A stretch of 64,000 nt of DNA from Nemophila menziesii (GCA_029959085.1 JARWIR010000010.1:35456731-35520730), one strand, 5' to 3'. Shown: positions 12,485 through 27,404, counted from the first letter of the stretch. Numbers and translations: made by a program. Notes: generated from the letters alone by a model not told the origin.

Positions 12485-13391
12485 TGTTGGTAAAAACTAA
12501 CAATCACCGATACAGTAAAAATTGTTTTCATATAAAAATATTTAGAAAAAATGTAATGCTACAACTATTACAATACAATGGAAAAATGGAATATAAAGGT
12601 ATCCCAAAAACCGTAATACAACAACTATTACAAGAAATGGGAAAAGAACATACATGGAAATATCAAAAAAAAAATTACTAGATACGATTACACAAAACGT
12701 GCATCGTTGAAAAAGATATTCCGGGAGTACCGGTATCTCCAACAATCGTATCCCTCTTCTACTCTTATCTCTATGTCAAAATAATTTGACTAATCATTGA
12801 GAATAGAGTGTTCCATTTTTTGAATTTCTAGAATAATATATCATTCTCTTTAGGATAATATTCTTTCTCACTAAAAGTATTTTCCTATTCTCTCTATAAT
12901 AACATTTTTTCATACTCTCTAGAATTACATTTTTTCTCTTCTCTTGAAAAGCAAGTGACAAAGTCACTATTTATAGAGAAAATGATGAGACAAAGGGGAA
13001 AAAAAACGTCACATAAATGCCTCTTCAATGCTCTTTAATGCTAGCCATTTTTTTTTCTTTATCAAATTTTTGTAACTCCCATAACCACAAATATATAAAA
13101 GAAAACTATTAATCCTCCATCAAGAATAAGGAATTATTTGAAATTCAATAATTCCAATGGTTTTTCTTTTTCATTTTCTAGGTGAAATTTTTTAACACAT
13201 ATAAAGTTTACCCATTTTTCTTAAGAGAAAGAAAGAATTAATAAAATAAAACTCTTTAATTTTACTAATTCCAACAATTTATTTCTCAAATTTTTATGTG
13301 GGACTATTAGTACACTAATAGTCTTTTCCACTTCTCCCAAGAGCATGAAAGAATAATAAAATAAATTGTCTTTTATTAAATAATTCCAACA
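12485..13391 (-). repeat. 5' LTR of the copia-type element
   Basis: Right copy of the direct repeat, starting TGTTGG on the + strand and ending CCAACA, immediately followed by the target duplication TCAAG. On the coding (minus) strand it begins TGTTGGAATTATT, typical of copia LTRs. A further copy of the terminal part lies at 42930-43322. Confidence 0.9.
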
Positions 13392-13396
13392 TCAAG

Positions 13397-16300
13397 GACT
13401 ATTATGCAAAATTATTATTACTAAATTCTAAGAAGATAGTTGATTTTTGAAAAGTGTTATTGTCCCATAACAATTCTACTGGAGTCCATGATTACATACG
13501 ATTGGAATTGACAAGGATTTGACACAAGCAAGTCTCATGGGATGTCATCTTAGAGGTTCTTTTTCTTTCCGAGACAAAACATAACTCTACCTTGTTAGAG
13601 TTTGCATCAAATAAAGGCTTGTCGCCTATGAGAACCTTATCGCAAAATCGAAGGACTTGTGTTATTTGTGCGAGATAATATTAGGATGAATGTCAATTCT
13701 TCTTCGACTAAATATTATTAATTGTTCTAGTGTAGTCTCAGACGTAGTATTGGTCTATTTAACCTTTGTTTACAGACCTCCTGAAGATGGGGAAAACTTA
13801 ACTTTATTAATAAACTATCACCTTGTAAACTCATTGCCTCTAACCCATGGTGTATTATAAGCGACTTCAACTTATATAGGTTTGCTTCCTAAAAATTAGG
13901 GGGTGAAATCGCTAATGGTCACAATATGACCTTGTTTAATGAATTTATTAACTCCAATTATCTGTCTGATATCATATCTAAAAGGTGTAACTTTTTTGTC
14001 AGAAAGAAAGAAAGGGAGTGACCATATTAATGAATTTTTTGATAGAGCGTTTGTTAACTATGAGTGGTTCTCTAAATTTCCGAATTCTTGGTATGTCTTC
14101 CTTCTGACTATTGGGTCGGTTCATTCAACCCTCGTCCTCGTTCCTTCTAATAGTTCTCACTAATAATATAAAAATTATTTTTTTGACGAGAATTGGATAG
14201 AGGACCCAACCTGTAAATCCATTGTAACCCAACAATGGCGTGGTTGTTCTAAGAAACTAGAGAAAGGGATTACTAAATTCGCTTTAAAGGTTAAAAACCT
14301 TACGAGTTCTCTCAGTACTTGGGCCCGCAAGAGAGCGTTGAATAATAATTAAATCCATATCAACTACATTATGGATATTCTAAAAAACCTGTCTAATTTA
14401 CCATATTCTAAAGATACTTAGGGATAGATTTTCCTTCTAGTCTAAGAAACTTGAGGAAATTTGGATCAAGAAATATACCTACTGGGCTCAGAGATCTGGA
14501 AATAATTGGTTAAAGCTAGTTGACCGCAATTCAAAATACTTTCAGGCGGTGAACAAAGCTAGACGGATATGAAATAACATATTCCGACTTAAATTCTCTT
14601 ATGGAAATTGGTCAAAAACCCTGAAAATATCCAAAAAGGAATTGTTAATCACTACTCCAATATCTTTCAGACATTAGGGAATCGTGATTTCCTCAATGTC
14701 CTAAGATATGTCCACCCTAAGGTTAATGATGAGATGAACTCTGGTCTTCTAAAACCGGTAACTATGGAAGAAGTTCATAAAGAAGTTTGGAAGATAAACC
14801 TTGATAAAGCCTCGGGTTCGGATGGCTTCGTGTGATTTTTCTTCTGAAAAAATTGGAAATGATTGAACTTGATGTTCTAAGGGTTGTTCAAGATCTAATG
14901 GTGAACAATAGTAATTTAAATCTTATAGATCGAATAATAAGTACTTTAATCCCCAAAGTAAATACCCTTGAGAATGTTGATCAATTGAGACCCATTAGTG
15001 GTGTAATCTTAATCTATAAAGTTATAGTTGTTATCATTTCATCAAGGCGTAAACCAATAATGAATGCGTACATGAAGCCCATACATCTTTCATCCCATGG
15101 CATTCTATTCATGAAAATATCCTTTTACCTCATAAGGTGGTTCTCCATCTCAAGAATAAATTGACTTCTAAACAATATCATGCAACAATTAAATCGGATA
15201 TCTCTAAATCCTACATAAGGGTTGAATAGTACTTCCTTAAAGATATGCTCATTAAGTCAGTTTCCATGTCAGATGGGTTAATTGGATCATGATTTATGTG
15301 AGAAGTGTCTCCAATGAAGTTTAGATTAATGAGGTTGCATGTCCCATTTCTAAATAGATTAGAGGTCTTCACCAAGGCGAACCACTCTCACCATATTAAT
15401 TTAGTATATTAACACGCCCTTTCATCTATCATCTTGAAAAGGGAAAATTGTGATCTTTTGAGAGGTTTCCGTATTGATAGATACTCTTTTATAGTTACTT
15501 ACGTCCTTTTCAATGAATATAGCCTCTTTTTCCTAGAAGCGGATGAGAACAACTTTGTTATGTTTAATAATATACTCCATCAAAAGCTATCAACCTAAAT
15601 AAGAGTCAGGTTCTTTTTAGTAAGAACACTCATAATCACGTTAGAATCTCCCTCTAAAATGAATTGAATACGCAAAATCTGGCCAGTCTAGGAGAATACT
15701 TGGGTTCTCCCCTTTGATTGGGGATTATCCAAAATTAAATCCTTAGATTGGCTAATTGAAAAAGTAAGGAAAAGGATGGATTCTTAGCATAACCCTCCTT
15801 TACGAGAGTGGAAAGGAATTATTATTAAAGTAAGTGATTAACACAATCCCTAATCACCTCCTTAAGGGATTTTTAATTCTGGTACAAGTTGCTAACCACT
15901 TGGTTTCACTTTGCTGTTAATATCTTTTGGGATAGTAAATATAACAAGAAAAAAGCACTAGTCTTCTTCGTATGTACTTTTTAAGCCTAAGGACAACGGA
16001 GGACTAGGCCTTAAGGAATTTCACCTCATGAATATTGCACTTCTCACTTCGAATGCTTAGAACATCTTCCTTCATCAATATTCCATATTGCTCAAAGTTC
16101 TTAGAGGTGGATACTTTCAAAACTCTAACTTCCTAAAAATGTGTATTGGAAATAATGCTTATTGGGGATGGAGGAGTCTTCTTACTAGTAGATATGTTTT
16201 CAAAAATAATATTAAAATGGTGGTTGGAGAGAGACAGTCCATTCGTATCTAAGAGGATGTTTGGATCCCTAGTGGAAAGGAACTAGTAAACTCTCCTAGA

Positions 16301-17860
16301 AGGGAATTACTCTTCGTACATGAAAATGATCAATGTAAATGAAAAGGTGTGGAATATGTGTCTTGTTCGCAAAATTCTCCCGCCTTCGAAAGCTATTATG
16401 ACATACCTCTTCTTAACCCACCTTGTTTGGGAGGACATAATAACACGAGTTGAACAATATATATTGCGGTTCAAGTATAAGTGAAGGAAGTTTACAAGAA
16501 CTTCATTTTAAAGAGACAAGTAGACAATAGAAGTCAAGCTAATATTAGAGGTGGGCCTTCTAAAATCTTTCCTAATGATTTATGAAAATTAATGTGGGGC
16601 CTCAACATCATACCTTAAGTTAATAACCCTCTATGGAAGTCTTCTAATAAATCATTACCTACTAATTTAAATAGAGTGAAGAGAAAAATAACAACTATAG
16701 CTACCTGAAAAGTGTGCAATGATGAGGATAAGACGGTCGAGCATCTTCTCTTCCATTTCCACCACGCTAGAGCGGGATTGATGGCTAGCCCTCTTAATGA
16801 AATCACCTTTAATGGAGTTACTTCTAGTTTGATGAATGACTAATACAACTCTTTGAGTATGAAAAAGCATTTCACAGAGCTGAGAAAGACCTTTAAACGA
16901 TGTATTATGCGGGTTTTTTTGTTTGGAAAATTTGGCTTTCTCGTAACAATGCTATTTTTCGAAACTCGGACGCGGATTCCCTAGTTTCTTTTATTTATGC
17001 ATCTCGATTCAGTAATGAATATTGTAAGGCTCTAGCCTCTCCATCAAAGGTTAATAATATTAATAAATTAATTGATAACTACAATATCCCTACATGTGAG
17101 AGTTTGAACGATTTTTTATCCTTCGAACCCAACAAGGGGATTAAGTAGTTTACTTAACCTTAAGGCTCCTGATGTGAGAGCAAGGAGAAAATTGTAGTCT
17201 CCTTCTTTGTCTTCTCGAGGTAGTGTACCTTCTCGCAAGCCTCAGTTTGAGATGGAATATGATAAGAATATTGATATGAACAGTAAGGAAATGATGAGTA
17301 TTCACTCGGATTCTAAATGGACTTCTCTAATTTTAATGGTTTCAAAATTAATTGTTATGCAACATGGAATATCACCAATGGTATAGAGGTTGTGGGATAC
17401 ATTGTTAGGAACACATATGGCATTGTGATCGATGGTAAAGCTTGGGGTATAGCGAATGGTCACTGGTGGAAGTAGATGGCTTAGGTATAATATTTACAAG
17501 TAAGTTGGTTGGACATTATCTGAGAGGCTCCATCACAGTGGAAAATGATTGCAAAAATGTTATATAATCCATTATGGACCGTAACTTTATAGGCGATAGA
17601 ACAGTTTATAACAATTTCTTAGACATAAAATACTATAGAAACTTATGTAATTTGTCTTTCTCTTTGGTCAGTATAAAGAACAACCACGTAGCTGATTGGG
17701 TAATAAGCAGAAGTTATTCGACATTATGGTTGACCAATGGGTGACTTGTTCACCTCCCCAATTAGCTAAACTTTTGACATTTAATACCGACCCCTATGCT
17801 CGTAACTTGCATTTATTTGTCTTTTTAGTTTATGCACTTTCGGTTAAAAAAATTATATAC
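13397..17860 (+). pseudogene. Decayed LINE (L1-type) ORF2
   Basis: The + strand translation carries an endonuclease end at 13939-14163 (SERKKGSDHINE, RAFVNYEWFSKFPN, a degraded SDH). An RT N-terminal linker follows at 14608-14835, with HYSNIFQTLG and DKASGSDG. Next come an RT relic (RPISGVILIYKVI near 14990), a GGLGLKEFHLMN-like box (near 15995-16030) and a zinc-binding-like region. An RNase H-like tail near 17690 reads NNHVADWV. Stops and frameshifts are numerous. The copia element at 9348 appears inserted at its 5' side. Confidence 0.75.
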
Positions 17861-18953
17861 AATTTACTCATATAATATTATCATATAATTATATTCTTTG
17901 AGTGTTGCGGCTGATTTTCTTGCTAATGTTGTCAGGAGGGATATACTTTTTGAGACCTAAGTCCAAAACAATAATTTTAGAAGTCTAACTAGATTTTATT
18001 TCTTCTAAAGGCCTAGTTCTTACATTATATTTTTGCAATATTTTATAATCTTAATTCACTACCCAGAATCGACACAAAGGATCATTGGTGAATCAAAACT
18101 GCTCATTTTCAATAATTAGCTTACAGGTCCCTAAGGGTATGTGTTTTTATATCTACGTTCACTTTTTTATAATTTCTATTAGTCTAATTTTTATAATTGC
18201 ATTATATTTACTTACTATCCAACAAATATTGTGTTCAAGATAATATATTTCTTGTCAAGGTCCATGTATTGTCCAATAGAACAAGTCATCCAGTGATGAG
18301 TATACCTTCAAACTGCCCATCTTTTCATAATTCTATTATCGATCCCTATCCAGTGGGATTATAATTGCATTATAGTTCTGATTTTCTACATTAGAGTAAG
18401 TCCATCTATTAGAACCAATCAAAATAGAATTCATCAAAATTTATGTAAAATCTCCTATATGGGTACATACACACCACAACACATACCCACTAACAAATTA
18501 TAATTTAACAAAACACACATAACCCCCTACACCTATATAAATGGGTGCATACCCACCATTGTACACATACACAATAGATCTATACACATATAGATCTATA
18601 GCCACTGGGATATACCCACCACTGTACAGATACCCAACGGATACATACACATACCGATCCATACCCACCACTAGGTACATACTTATACAGATGGTTGGAC
18701 ACATACTTATATAGATACATACCTATGCCTACCCATACAGATGCATACTCACTAAATACACCAAAAACCCAGTAACAGGAAATAAAAATGCAGATCTAAT
18801 GAGAAGCAACAACAGTTTATTCTACAAAAGAATTTTTATGGGTTTTTATAATAAAAAATGGATTCTAGGACCTACAAAGGCTTAAATTGCACCATGGGTT
18901 TAAAATGGATTATTGGACCTGCAAAAGGTTAAACTCTACATGTAGTTAAGATT
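17861..18953. other. Unassigned; LINE scrap and ACATACCCA-rich low-complexity sequence
   Basis: A short piece near 17905-17945 translates to AADFLANVVRRD, which looks like the end of a LINE RNase H domain, so a second LINE 3' end may abut the first. From about 18455 to 18760 the sequence is a degenerate series of ACATACACA, CATACCCACCA and TATATAGAT words with no clear single period. Nothing else is recognisable. Confidence 0.4.
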
Positions 18954-20673
<1,720 letters not shown>

Positions 20674-21400
20674 AAATTGAAAAGATATTTCCGATCAGTG
20701 ATTTAAATAAAATATTTTTAAATCGTGGGTGAAAAAACAAATATCATTGATTGTAACAAAATGGTAATCACTAATACAATAAAACAAAACCGATCTATAA
20801 TTTATAACAAGATTACATGGAATTGAAAGAAAGGAAAACAAAAAGTACAAATAAGTACCATAATACAAGTAATGGATCACTTTATTAAAAAAACATTTCT
20901 TGGTGTAACTGGTATCTTTAAACAACTATTATTGCTATTCTAGCTTGTGTTAATGAACAACTCAGAGAGGAGTAAAAGAGATTTTTTTGTGAGTTTATAA
21001 TTATTACTTGTAATTTCCAAATGATTCTAAGCCTCTATATATAGTTGTATAGGCCTTTATAAGCGTCCAACTTTATTGCCATCATAAAGAGGTTTACCAT
21101 AAAGGTAGAACCGTTTCACATGTGTGGAAATTCTGGCATGAACCTGGACATTCTTCTTGTAGCAGGTTGGAGGACGAATCTGGACCAACCTTATAACCTC
21201 TTGTAACATTCTATTATGGGAGTTACAGACATTGGAGATAGTGGCAATGAAATCTTGGACATTTTAATTCTTCTGACGACTTTTCAAATATGGCCAATGA
21301 GTTGTATAAATACCAAATTCAAAACTAGTTTTATTTATATATTCTCCAAGATTCCCCAACTCCCCACAACCACGCCACTGTAGAGCCGGGTCGAGCGGGG
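20674..21400 (-). repeat. Possible 5' LTR of the copia relic
   Basis: In the other copia element the 5' LTR lies about 70 bp from the gag start. Here the corresponding position, about 20728, begins TGGGTGAAAAAAC followed by text resembling the start of the 9348 LTR (AATCACTAATAC, compare AATCACCGATAC). The sequence to about 21360 is therefore probably a diverged LTR. The far boundary and target duplication could not be fixed, and no second copy was seen. Confidence 0.4.
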
Positions 21401-21734
21401 AGGAAGGGTGGTGTGCGCGTGTGTGGTATTTCTTTTACTCTTTATTACTAGAATGTTTAGTCGTTTGAAATATATATGAAGAGGAAATAATATAAAGTAC
21501 TAAAGTTCCTTCTCCCTTTGCGATGTGGTACTTTTTATTAAAAAATAGAATCTTAGTTTTCTTTTCCAAGAGTATGAACTAAATTAAAATTCATTTTCTT
21601 TTAATTTCTAACATAGGTATGCAAAAAAAGAAAAATTTCAGCATATATGAAGAGAGGTAGATGTCTTTTTTGTCAGATAACGAAGATTAGGAAATATAGA
21701 AATTATTACAAATACTAGACAGAAATTTAAAAGA
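21401..21734. other. No recognisable feature
   Basis: AT-rich sequence between the probable copia LTR and the minus-strand LINE relic. I see no coding signal or repeat here. Confidence 0.5.
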
Positions 21735-23070
21735 TCCTAAAATGGAATGATCATGCAATCCTGAGTTGTCAATGTTGCGTCGAACATATTAGTCAAGTGC
21801 ATCTGTAGTACCATTAAGGCACCTGCTGATGTGGGAGACTTTCCATTCAGGAAATTGAGTTAACCATCTCTCCATTTCAACAAGAAGAGGCTAAATAATC
21901 CAATATATATCAACATTTTTTTGAGTACCTTGAATAATCTCAAGATTGTCGGAGTAGAAGAAACAACTCTGAAGATTGAGACCAGCAGCTAATCTCATGG
22001 CCAAGATGACAACTCAATTTTCTCTTTTGATTTCACTTCTCATGAAACATCCTCTCATGACTTTGTGTGTAACTCACCTTTTGTGTCAGTAGAAATAGAT
22101 GTGCCAGTAGCTGGTTCCCATTCTTTGACAAATAAAGCATCATTAAGCCAGATAGAGTCTACATCACCGAGCAAAATATTGTGGACTCCGTCTCTCTCTA
22201 CCAACTACACAAAGGCGATGATATCACCCCCCCCTAACGAAAATATTATTCAGCATTGGCAACCGATCCCACACGCCCTCCATAACAAAACTATTATATT
22301 TTGTGTACATTTCAAAGACCATATCACCTTTCAATTAATAATTCCATTTGGGAAAGATGGGATTAAGGACTCATATGTAGATTTAACCGTGAATACTTCA
22401 TTTGCCTCGCGCTCCTACCACACATCATTCGCATCCTCCATTTCCAACACTCCATTTAGCTTTTCCCCCCTCAAGAATCATATTACACATTCGAGAACCC
22501 GTGGTATTTGATTCCATAATGTATGAAGCCATCTCTAAAATACTTTTGATTGATTGTCCCACTCCACAACCTTTGTGACTTTTGAAGGATTTTTCACCCC
22601 AAATTAGCTAACAAAGTTATATTATAATTCCTCATCTCTCGTAACCCAAGCCCTCCACAAACCTTTGGTTTACATATATTCTCCCAAGATAGCCAATGAA
22701 TCTTTCTACCTTCCTCCGACGATCCCCAAATAAAGTTTTGAATAATACTATCGATCTCCTTTCATACATGAATGCGAAGCTTCATAATTTGCATAATATA
22801 TAACGATATAACACTTAGTACAGACTATGCAAGCGTGATTCGTCTCGCCAGAGATAACAGTTGAGCCTTCCAATTCGGTAGCTTACCTTTCTATGACTTT
22901 CCTGAAGAAACCTCATGGGAGTCTCCCTGAAAAGATAGGAGTACCAAAATAGTTTCCCAGTTTGTCGCTGAGACAGTATCCATTCAATGCCGCTAACTCC
23001 TCATTTCGCCCCTAATCCACATTCCTCGAGAATCCTAAAAACATTTTTAAGAAAAATATTAGATATGTGT
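21735..23070 (-). pseudogene. 3' part of a LINE, minus strand
   Basis: On the minus strand the translation carries the typical order of a plant LINE after its RT core. LGNYFGTPIFSGRLP (near 22950) is followed by KVSYRIGRLNCYLW, then SWENICKPKVCGGLGLREMRN (22620-22690, in two pieces). An RNase H-like end, ERWLTQFPEWKVSHI (about 21835-21880), comes last. Several frame breaks are present and the 5' RT and endonuclease are missing. It has no visible coding function today. Confidence 0.7.
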
Positions 23071-23164
23071 TTTTTTTTTAAATATTGAAAAAAAATTTAG
23101 ATTTGAAGATATTATTTATAAAAAGATGCTCGTAGCTATAAATAAGAAATCTCAAACGGGGTTT

Positions 23165-23368
23165 TAGGCCCCGTTTGGATTTTTGCGCAATTGAACAGTG
23201 TCTTGCCATTTCTTCAATATGTTTGAATATTTTCCATAACGTGTATGAAGTGTGAGGTACAAGGTTCGAACTCCTCTCTGAACATGGGTAACTTAGTTCT
23301 GATTTACCTGAGATATGTATAAGGAGGCTTAAATTTTTTCGTGTGATTAGTTGTGGTACGTGCAAAAT
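23165..23368 (+). mobile_element. tRNA-derived SINE, family 1 (+ copy)
   Basis: The block contains a box-B-like AAGGTTCGAACTCC at 23250-23270 followed by TCTCTGAACATGGGTAACT. The same order (GGGTTTGAATCCCC, then CTCTGAACATGGGTAACC) occurs in inverted orientation at 41545-41760. Upstream, CTTGCCATTTCTTC also matches between the two copies. The tail continues GGAGGCTTAAATTT...TTAGTTGTGGTACGTG. This is an RNA polymerase III promoter relic of a short retroposon. The box A here is degraded and the ends are approximate. Confidence 0.65.
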
Positions 23369-23375
23369 TTTTATA

Positions 23376-23568
23376 AGAGTAATGATATATGTCACCCCTT
23401 TTCATATCACCCTTTTATCACCCTTCTATATATATGTATTGATTTCCTTGAATAGAAGATAGAGAAAAATTAAATAGGATAGAGAAATCCATTCATTGGT
23501 ACATGTAAGCATACACGTAGGAGGTGATAAAAGAGTGATACAAAAAGGGTGACAAATATCATTACTCT
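23376..23568. mobile_element. MITE with about 48-bp terminal inverted repeats
   Basis: The left arm AGAGTAATGATATATGTCACC with ATCACCCTTTTATCACC is matched in reverse complement by the right arm GGTGATAAAAGAGTGAT ... GGTGACAAATATCATTACTCT. A 7-8 bp direct repeat of TTTTATA flanks it on both sides (about 23368-23375 and 23568-23575). An 8-bp duplication would suit an hAT-type MITE. It is non-coding and sits directly beside the SINE. Confidence 0.8.
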
Positions 23569-24299
23569 TTTTATAAATACCTTAAACCTTAAAAATTAAA
23601 TATGTGATTATTAAATATTGTAATCACTTAGAGTTAAAAGTTGATCTTTTACTCTATACATTAAAAAGTTATCCAAGGTAAGTTTAAATGTCTGAACCTC
23701 AATTATTAAAAACTACTGTCAATGGAATAAATTTCACAAACAAACTAGTATGTCCTTTTGCAAAGTTCTGATTTATTTTATACGATTCACTTAATTAATT
23801 GCAGCACTTTACTGCCTGTAACGTGTATAAAATAATCTCATTTATCAAATCCCTATACATGACTGCTTAGTGCTAATGTGCGCCGATGGACAGCGGCGGA
23901 GAAGATTTCAAAAATGCCACCCCATTATATCATGCGCATTTCATTTCGCTTTTTATAATGTTGGAGAAAGCTTTTTCTTTAATGTTGTTGGTCTGGAATT
24001 AAGAAACCATATGACTGGGTCCCTTTCAAACATTCCTCCTGCCAATACATTTTCAATCTTATCATCAATTATTCCTAATATTACTTCTTTACCCATCAAG
24101 GGAAAAAATTTTTTTTTTTTTTTTTTGTCAGGAAAGGGAAAAATAAATAATTTACTACTATATACACTCTGTCTTCATACCAATTTTATGGAGGACGTTG
24201 CTAAGAAGAAAATACAACCTACTTTTTTCTAATTTTCTAATTAAAGTTTTAGTTGAAAAAAATCTTATTAAAATCCTAATTCCAATTTTCTAGTTTGAA
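23569..24299. other. No recognisable gene
   Basis: AT-rich intergenic sequence. The frame at 23870-24232 has no recognised domain and ends in a poly-T/poly-F stretch. I do not consider it coding. Confidence 0.5.
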
Positions 24300-25560
24300 T
24301 TTTTACTTTTTTATCTCGGGGTACGGATCCATCCCGATTAACTATCACGAGTCTAAATACACCTGATGGTTACAGACCCAAAACGTTTTTGCAAGTATAT
24401 GGGGATGGCCCCATACACATTACAACCATTTGGGGCTGGCCCATTAACAAATAAAATCAAAAAATTAAAAAAAATCAAATACAACTATATGGTGCTGGCC
24501 CCATTACACATTACAACCATTTGGGGCTTGCCGCATTACACATTACAAGCATTTTGGGCCTAGCCTAGCAGCAACATATAACAACATGGGGCTGACCCAT
24601 CTACGCACCACATTAAAAAAAACCAGAATCACGAACAGATGTGCAGACGATGGGGAGATGGGCGGCGGAGGTGACGGGTTTCCGTCGCTGGATACTGCTG
24701 CTCAAGGGCGAAGGGCTTCTTGCACTAAGAACTAGCGCTCCAGATCTGCTCCAGCGGCGTCGGCGGTCTTCACGAGCTAGAAACTGCTGCTCGATGGTGG
24801 TGTTCTTCGTCACTGGGGCGGCGATGGTGTTCTTCGTCTGCAGGAGAGAGGAGAAGGTGGGAAGGCGCGAGGTTTTTGATTGCAGATCTGCTATGGTGGT
24901 GGTGGTCATCTGCAACTCGCAGGGGGGGTAGACCTGGATCTCGAAGGTCATGACGCTCGATGGCGGCGGTATCAACGACGCAGTCTTCAGTAGCTGACAG
25001 AAAGTAGTGGAGACGAGAAAGTGGCAGGGTGGGGCAGCGATGATGGTGATGTAACCGAGAACTGGGCAGAAGGGGGTGGTGATGTTGGTGGTGAGGCCAG
25101 AGATGAAGGTGGACGGTGGCTATGGTGATGAAGGAGTGGTGATGAAGGTTAGGGGGACTATGGTGATGAAGACGGGGGTGGTGATGTTGGTGGTGAGGCC
25201 AGAGATGTTGGGGGAGGGGGTCGGTGGTACTGATGAAGGTGGACGGTGGCCATGGTGATGAAGGAGGTGGTGATGAAGGTTGGGGGTCGGTGGCCATGGT
25301 GATGTTGGTGGTGGGGGCGGTGATTTTGGTAGTTTACAAAGAGAGTAGAGAGAGAATTGAGGGGGAGAGAGAGAATAGAGTGAATAATAGGGGTGGGAAA
25401 TCCGAGTTCTTAATGGGGTTGGGGGATGGTTTTTTTGTTTTTCATAGTGGGGAGGGGTCTGGGGGTATTTTGGTCTAATAACCATTCTAGTTGGACTCTA
25501 GTTGGACCACATAGAAGGTAGTTAGGATTGGGATTTTAATTAGAAACCCACCCCCCCCCC
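24300..25560. repeat. GC-rich repetitive block, unknown element
   Basis: 24390-24610 repeats TGGGGCTGGCCC and CATTACACATTACAA words. 24640-25340 is GC-rich with many imperfect repeats of GGTGATGTTGGTGGTG and GATGAAGGTGGACGGTGG, and ends GGGGGTATTTTGGTCTA. The frames on both strands are repeat-driven (His/Pro/Ser-rich or Gly/Val-rich) and lack known domains. Weakly complementary ends, AAAATCCTAATTCC (about 24270) and GGATTGGGATTTTAATT (25526-25542), hint at a transposable element. 60100-61530 has a similar layout. Confidence 0.4.
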
Positions 25561-25877
25561 CTTTGGGCCTTATAAAATAATTACCCCCGTTGCTAATGGT
25601 ATAAATTCAACATTTTCTCCTTTTAATACTTTTCTTTGTCTTTTTGGTGATCATTTGTTTGGTTATTACTTGGTCACAGATGAGACGAGACTATAATAAA
25701 GAGTTAATTAATAGATGTTTTATTTAGATTTTTAAATTTTCCAGAAAGTTACGTTTATTATTTTAAAACAATCTAATACCAACGGTGTCTATACTATTTA
25801 CATAAACCAAAAAAGATTTCCAACCTAATACATAACACATAACTGTTTTTTCGTAAATTGCAAGATGTGTTCGTCAT

Positions 25878-27399
25878 TGATGTCTCCCTATTTGTGATAA
25901 TTTAATACTAGTTGGAGACATCATTTTAGGTGTATTTATTAGAGTATAAGTCAATTTTATCATGATTTAGTACACTTTCCTATTTTGTGTCTTGAATTAA
26001 TTATTTATTATTTTTAGAGCATAGTGGGTTTAATTGTTTATTTAGTGTGAAGCTTTAAAGATATATGGTAATTAATTAGAGTCCAAGTTAATTCTAAGGG
26101 TTAAAAGGAAAGAGGGTAAACATGGAAATTGGAGATAAAGACAAGAATTATGAAAAAGAAAAGGATAAAGTTACCATATAAATCTGAATTCCAGCAGATA
26201 CGACCACAAAAGGATTTATATCTCACGATTGGTTAGGAATTTGGAAGAATGGTCTACATCAAAGTTAAAAATATTTCCGAGACGATGAATTTGACTACTC
26301 AAACGCGTCAAACGGATAAGTATTGAATCTGTTACGGCCAAAACAAAACAGCATCAAAATCTTACCTTTTCTAGATTATAGGGTTACAAATTTGAGTTGG
26401 GCTTGGAGTCCAATACCTATCTTATACTCCAAGAAACGAATTAGGTCTTCTATACCCTATAAATACAACCTCTTATCATAATAAAATCATCCTTGACCAA
26501 ACCTTAGGCCAAGAAGAAGCTACAACACAAGAAGAGAAGTCTGGAAGGAGTTGTGCATCAATTATGTCTTCTTCAACCTTCAATTCTGTAATTGTTTTCT
26601 TTTCTTTATTTAGTATGTATTAGATAAATTTAGCTTGAGTTTTAGCATATATGTATGAACCCTAGTTTTGGTTGACATTAATCTAATTTGGGAATTATAT
26701 GTTTTAAATTGAATTCATGTTTTATTTCTTTGTCTATGTGTTTGATTTATAATCAGTTTTCTTCGCAGGCTGCAGCCGTATAGGATTACGTTCATAGTAG
26801 TTAGATAAGTCATTAGCTAAGGCATATTTAATTATTGGAAACAACACATAGCGTCTAGTATAAGGTTTAGACCTAAGAAATCAACCTAACTAGATAGTCA
26901 CTAAGGTTTAGTGTATTGCTATTTAATCAATTGCTGAAAAAGATTACTTAGGTTCTTATTGACACAGGTAAACCCTAAAATTATCTACCTAGCGCAATTG
27001 AAACCGAACATTGAAATACAACATGATTCACCCTTACATGTTTAGAACGACAAAACTAGTGGGGATTACTTGCTAATTACTCAGGCTAAACTATCATACT
27101 ATTTGTTCTTAGCTTATTTAATTTTCTGTCTTTTAATTTAGTAGTTTGATTTTCTATTTAAAAACCAAATAAAAATCTATCTTTCTTTTCTTTACTCTTG
27201 TGTATCATCTGTTCTAGCTCTCATATTTGCACTTGATAATTTGCATAAGTTCTTCCTAACTTTCGTAGTCTCTGAGGAACAAATCTTCTTATCATTGAAA
27301 CTTGCATACGTCCTCTAATACTTGCATAACCGTGCTCAGCCTAGGGTGTTTATTTGCACTTATTTTATACATTATTTTATCACACCTTAGGCAACACCA
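25878..27399 (+). mobile_element. Solo LTR, gypsy-type, subtype A, with target duplication
   Basis: It starts TGATGTCTCC and ends GGCAACACCA (TG...CA), 1522 bp, flanked on both sides by the 5-bp direct repeat GTCAT (25873-25877 and 27400-27404). No internal region is attached, so this is a solo LTR left by LTR-LTR recombination. The interior shares the family blocks GCATA...GGTTTAATTG, GAAGCTTTAAAGATATATGG, a CTATAAATAC box at about 26457-26466 (probable TATA) and TATCACACCTTAGGC near the end. Confidence 0.92.
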
Positions 27400-27404
27400 G
27401 TCAT

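Larger units (their letters stand above)
9348..13391 (-). mobile_element. Complete non-autonomous copia-type LTR retrotransposon
   Basis: Two LTRs of 906 and 907 bp (9348-10253 and 12485-13391) are about 99% identical by eye and have matching ends TGTTGG...CCAACA. The whole element is flanked by the 5-bp duplication TCAAG (9343-9347 and 13392-13396). Orientation is minus: a gag remnant lies just inside the right LTR, and the G-rich tract GAGTGGGGGAT (read on the minus strand, 10254-10264) abuts the left LTR, as a polypurine tract should before a 3' LTR. The internal part is only 2.2 kb, with no protease, integrase or RT seen, so it would depend on a partner element for its proteins. LTR similarity points to a fairly young insertion. 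Confidence 0.9.

Noticed and set aside
24770..25485. Long His/Pro/Ser-rich minus-strand frames (up to 175 codons)
   Set aside because: They are produced by the GGTGATGTTGGTGG-type repeats. Several frames on both strands are open at once, as expected for repeats rather than coding.
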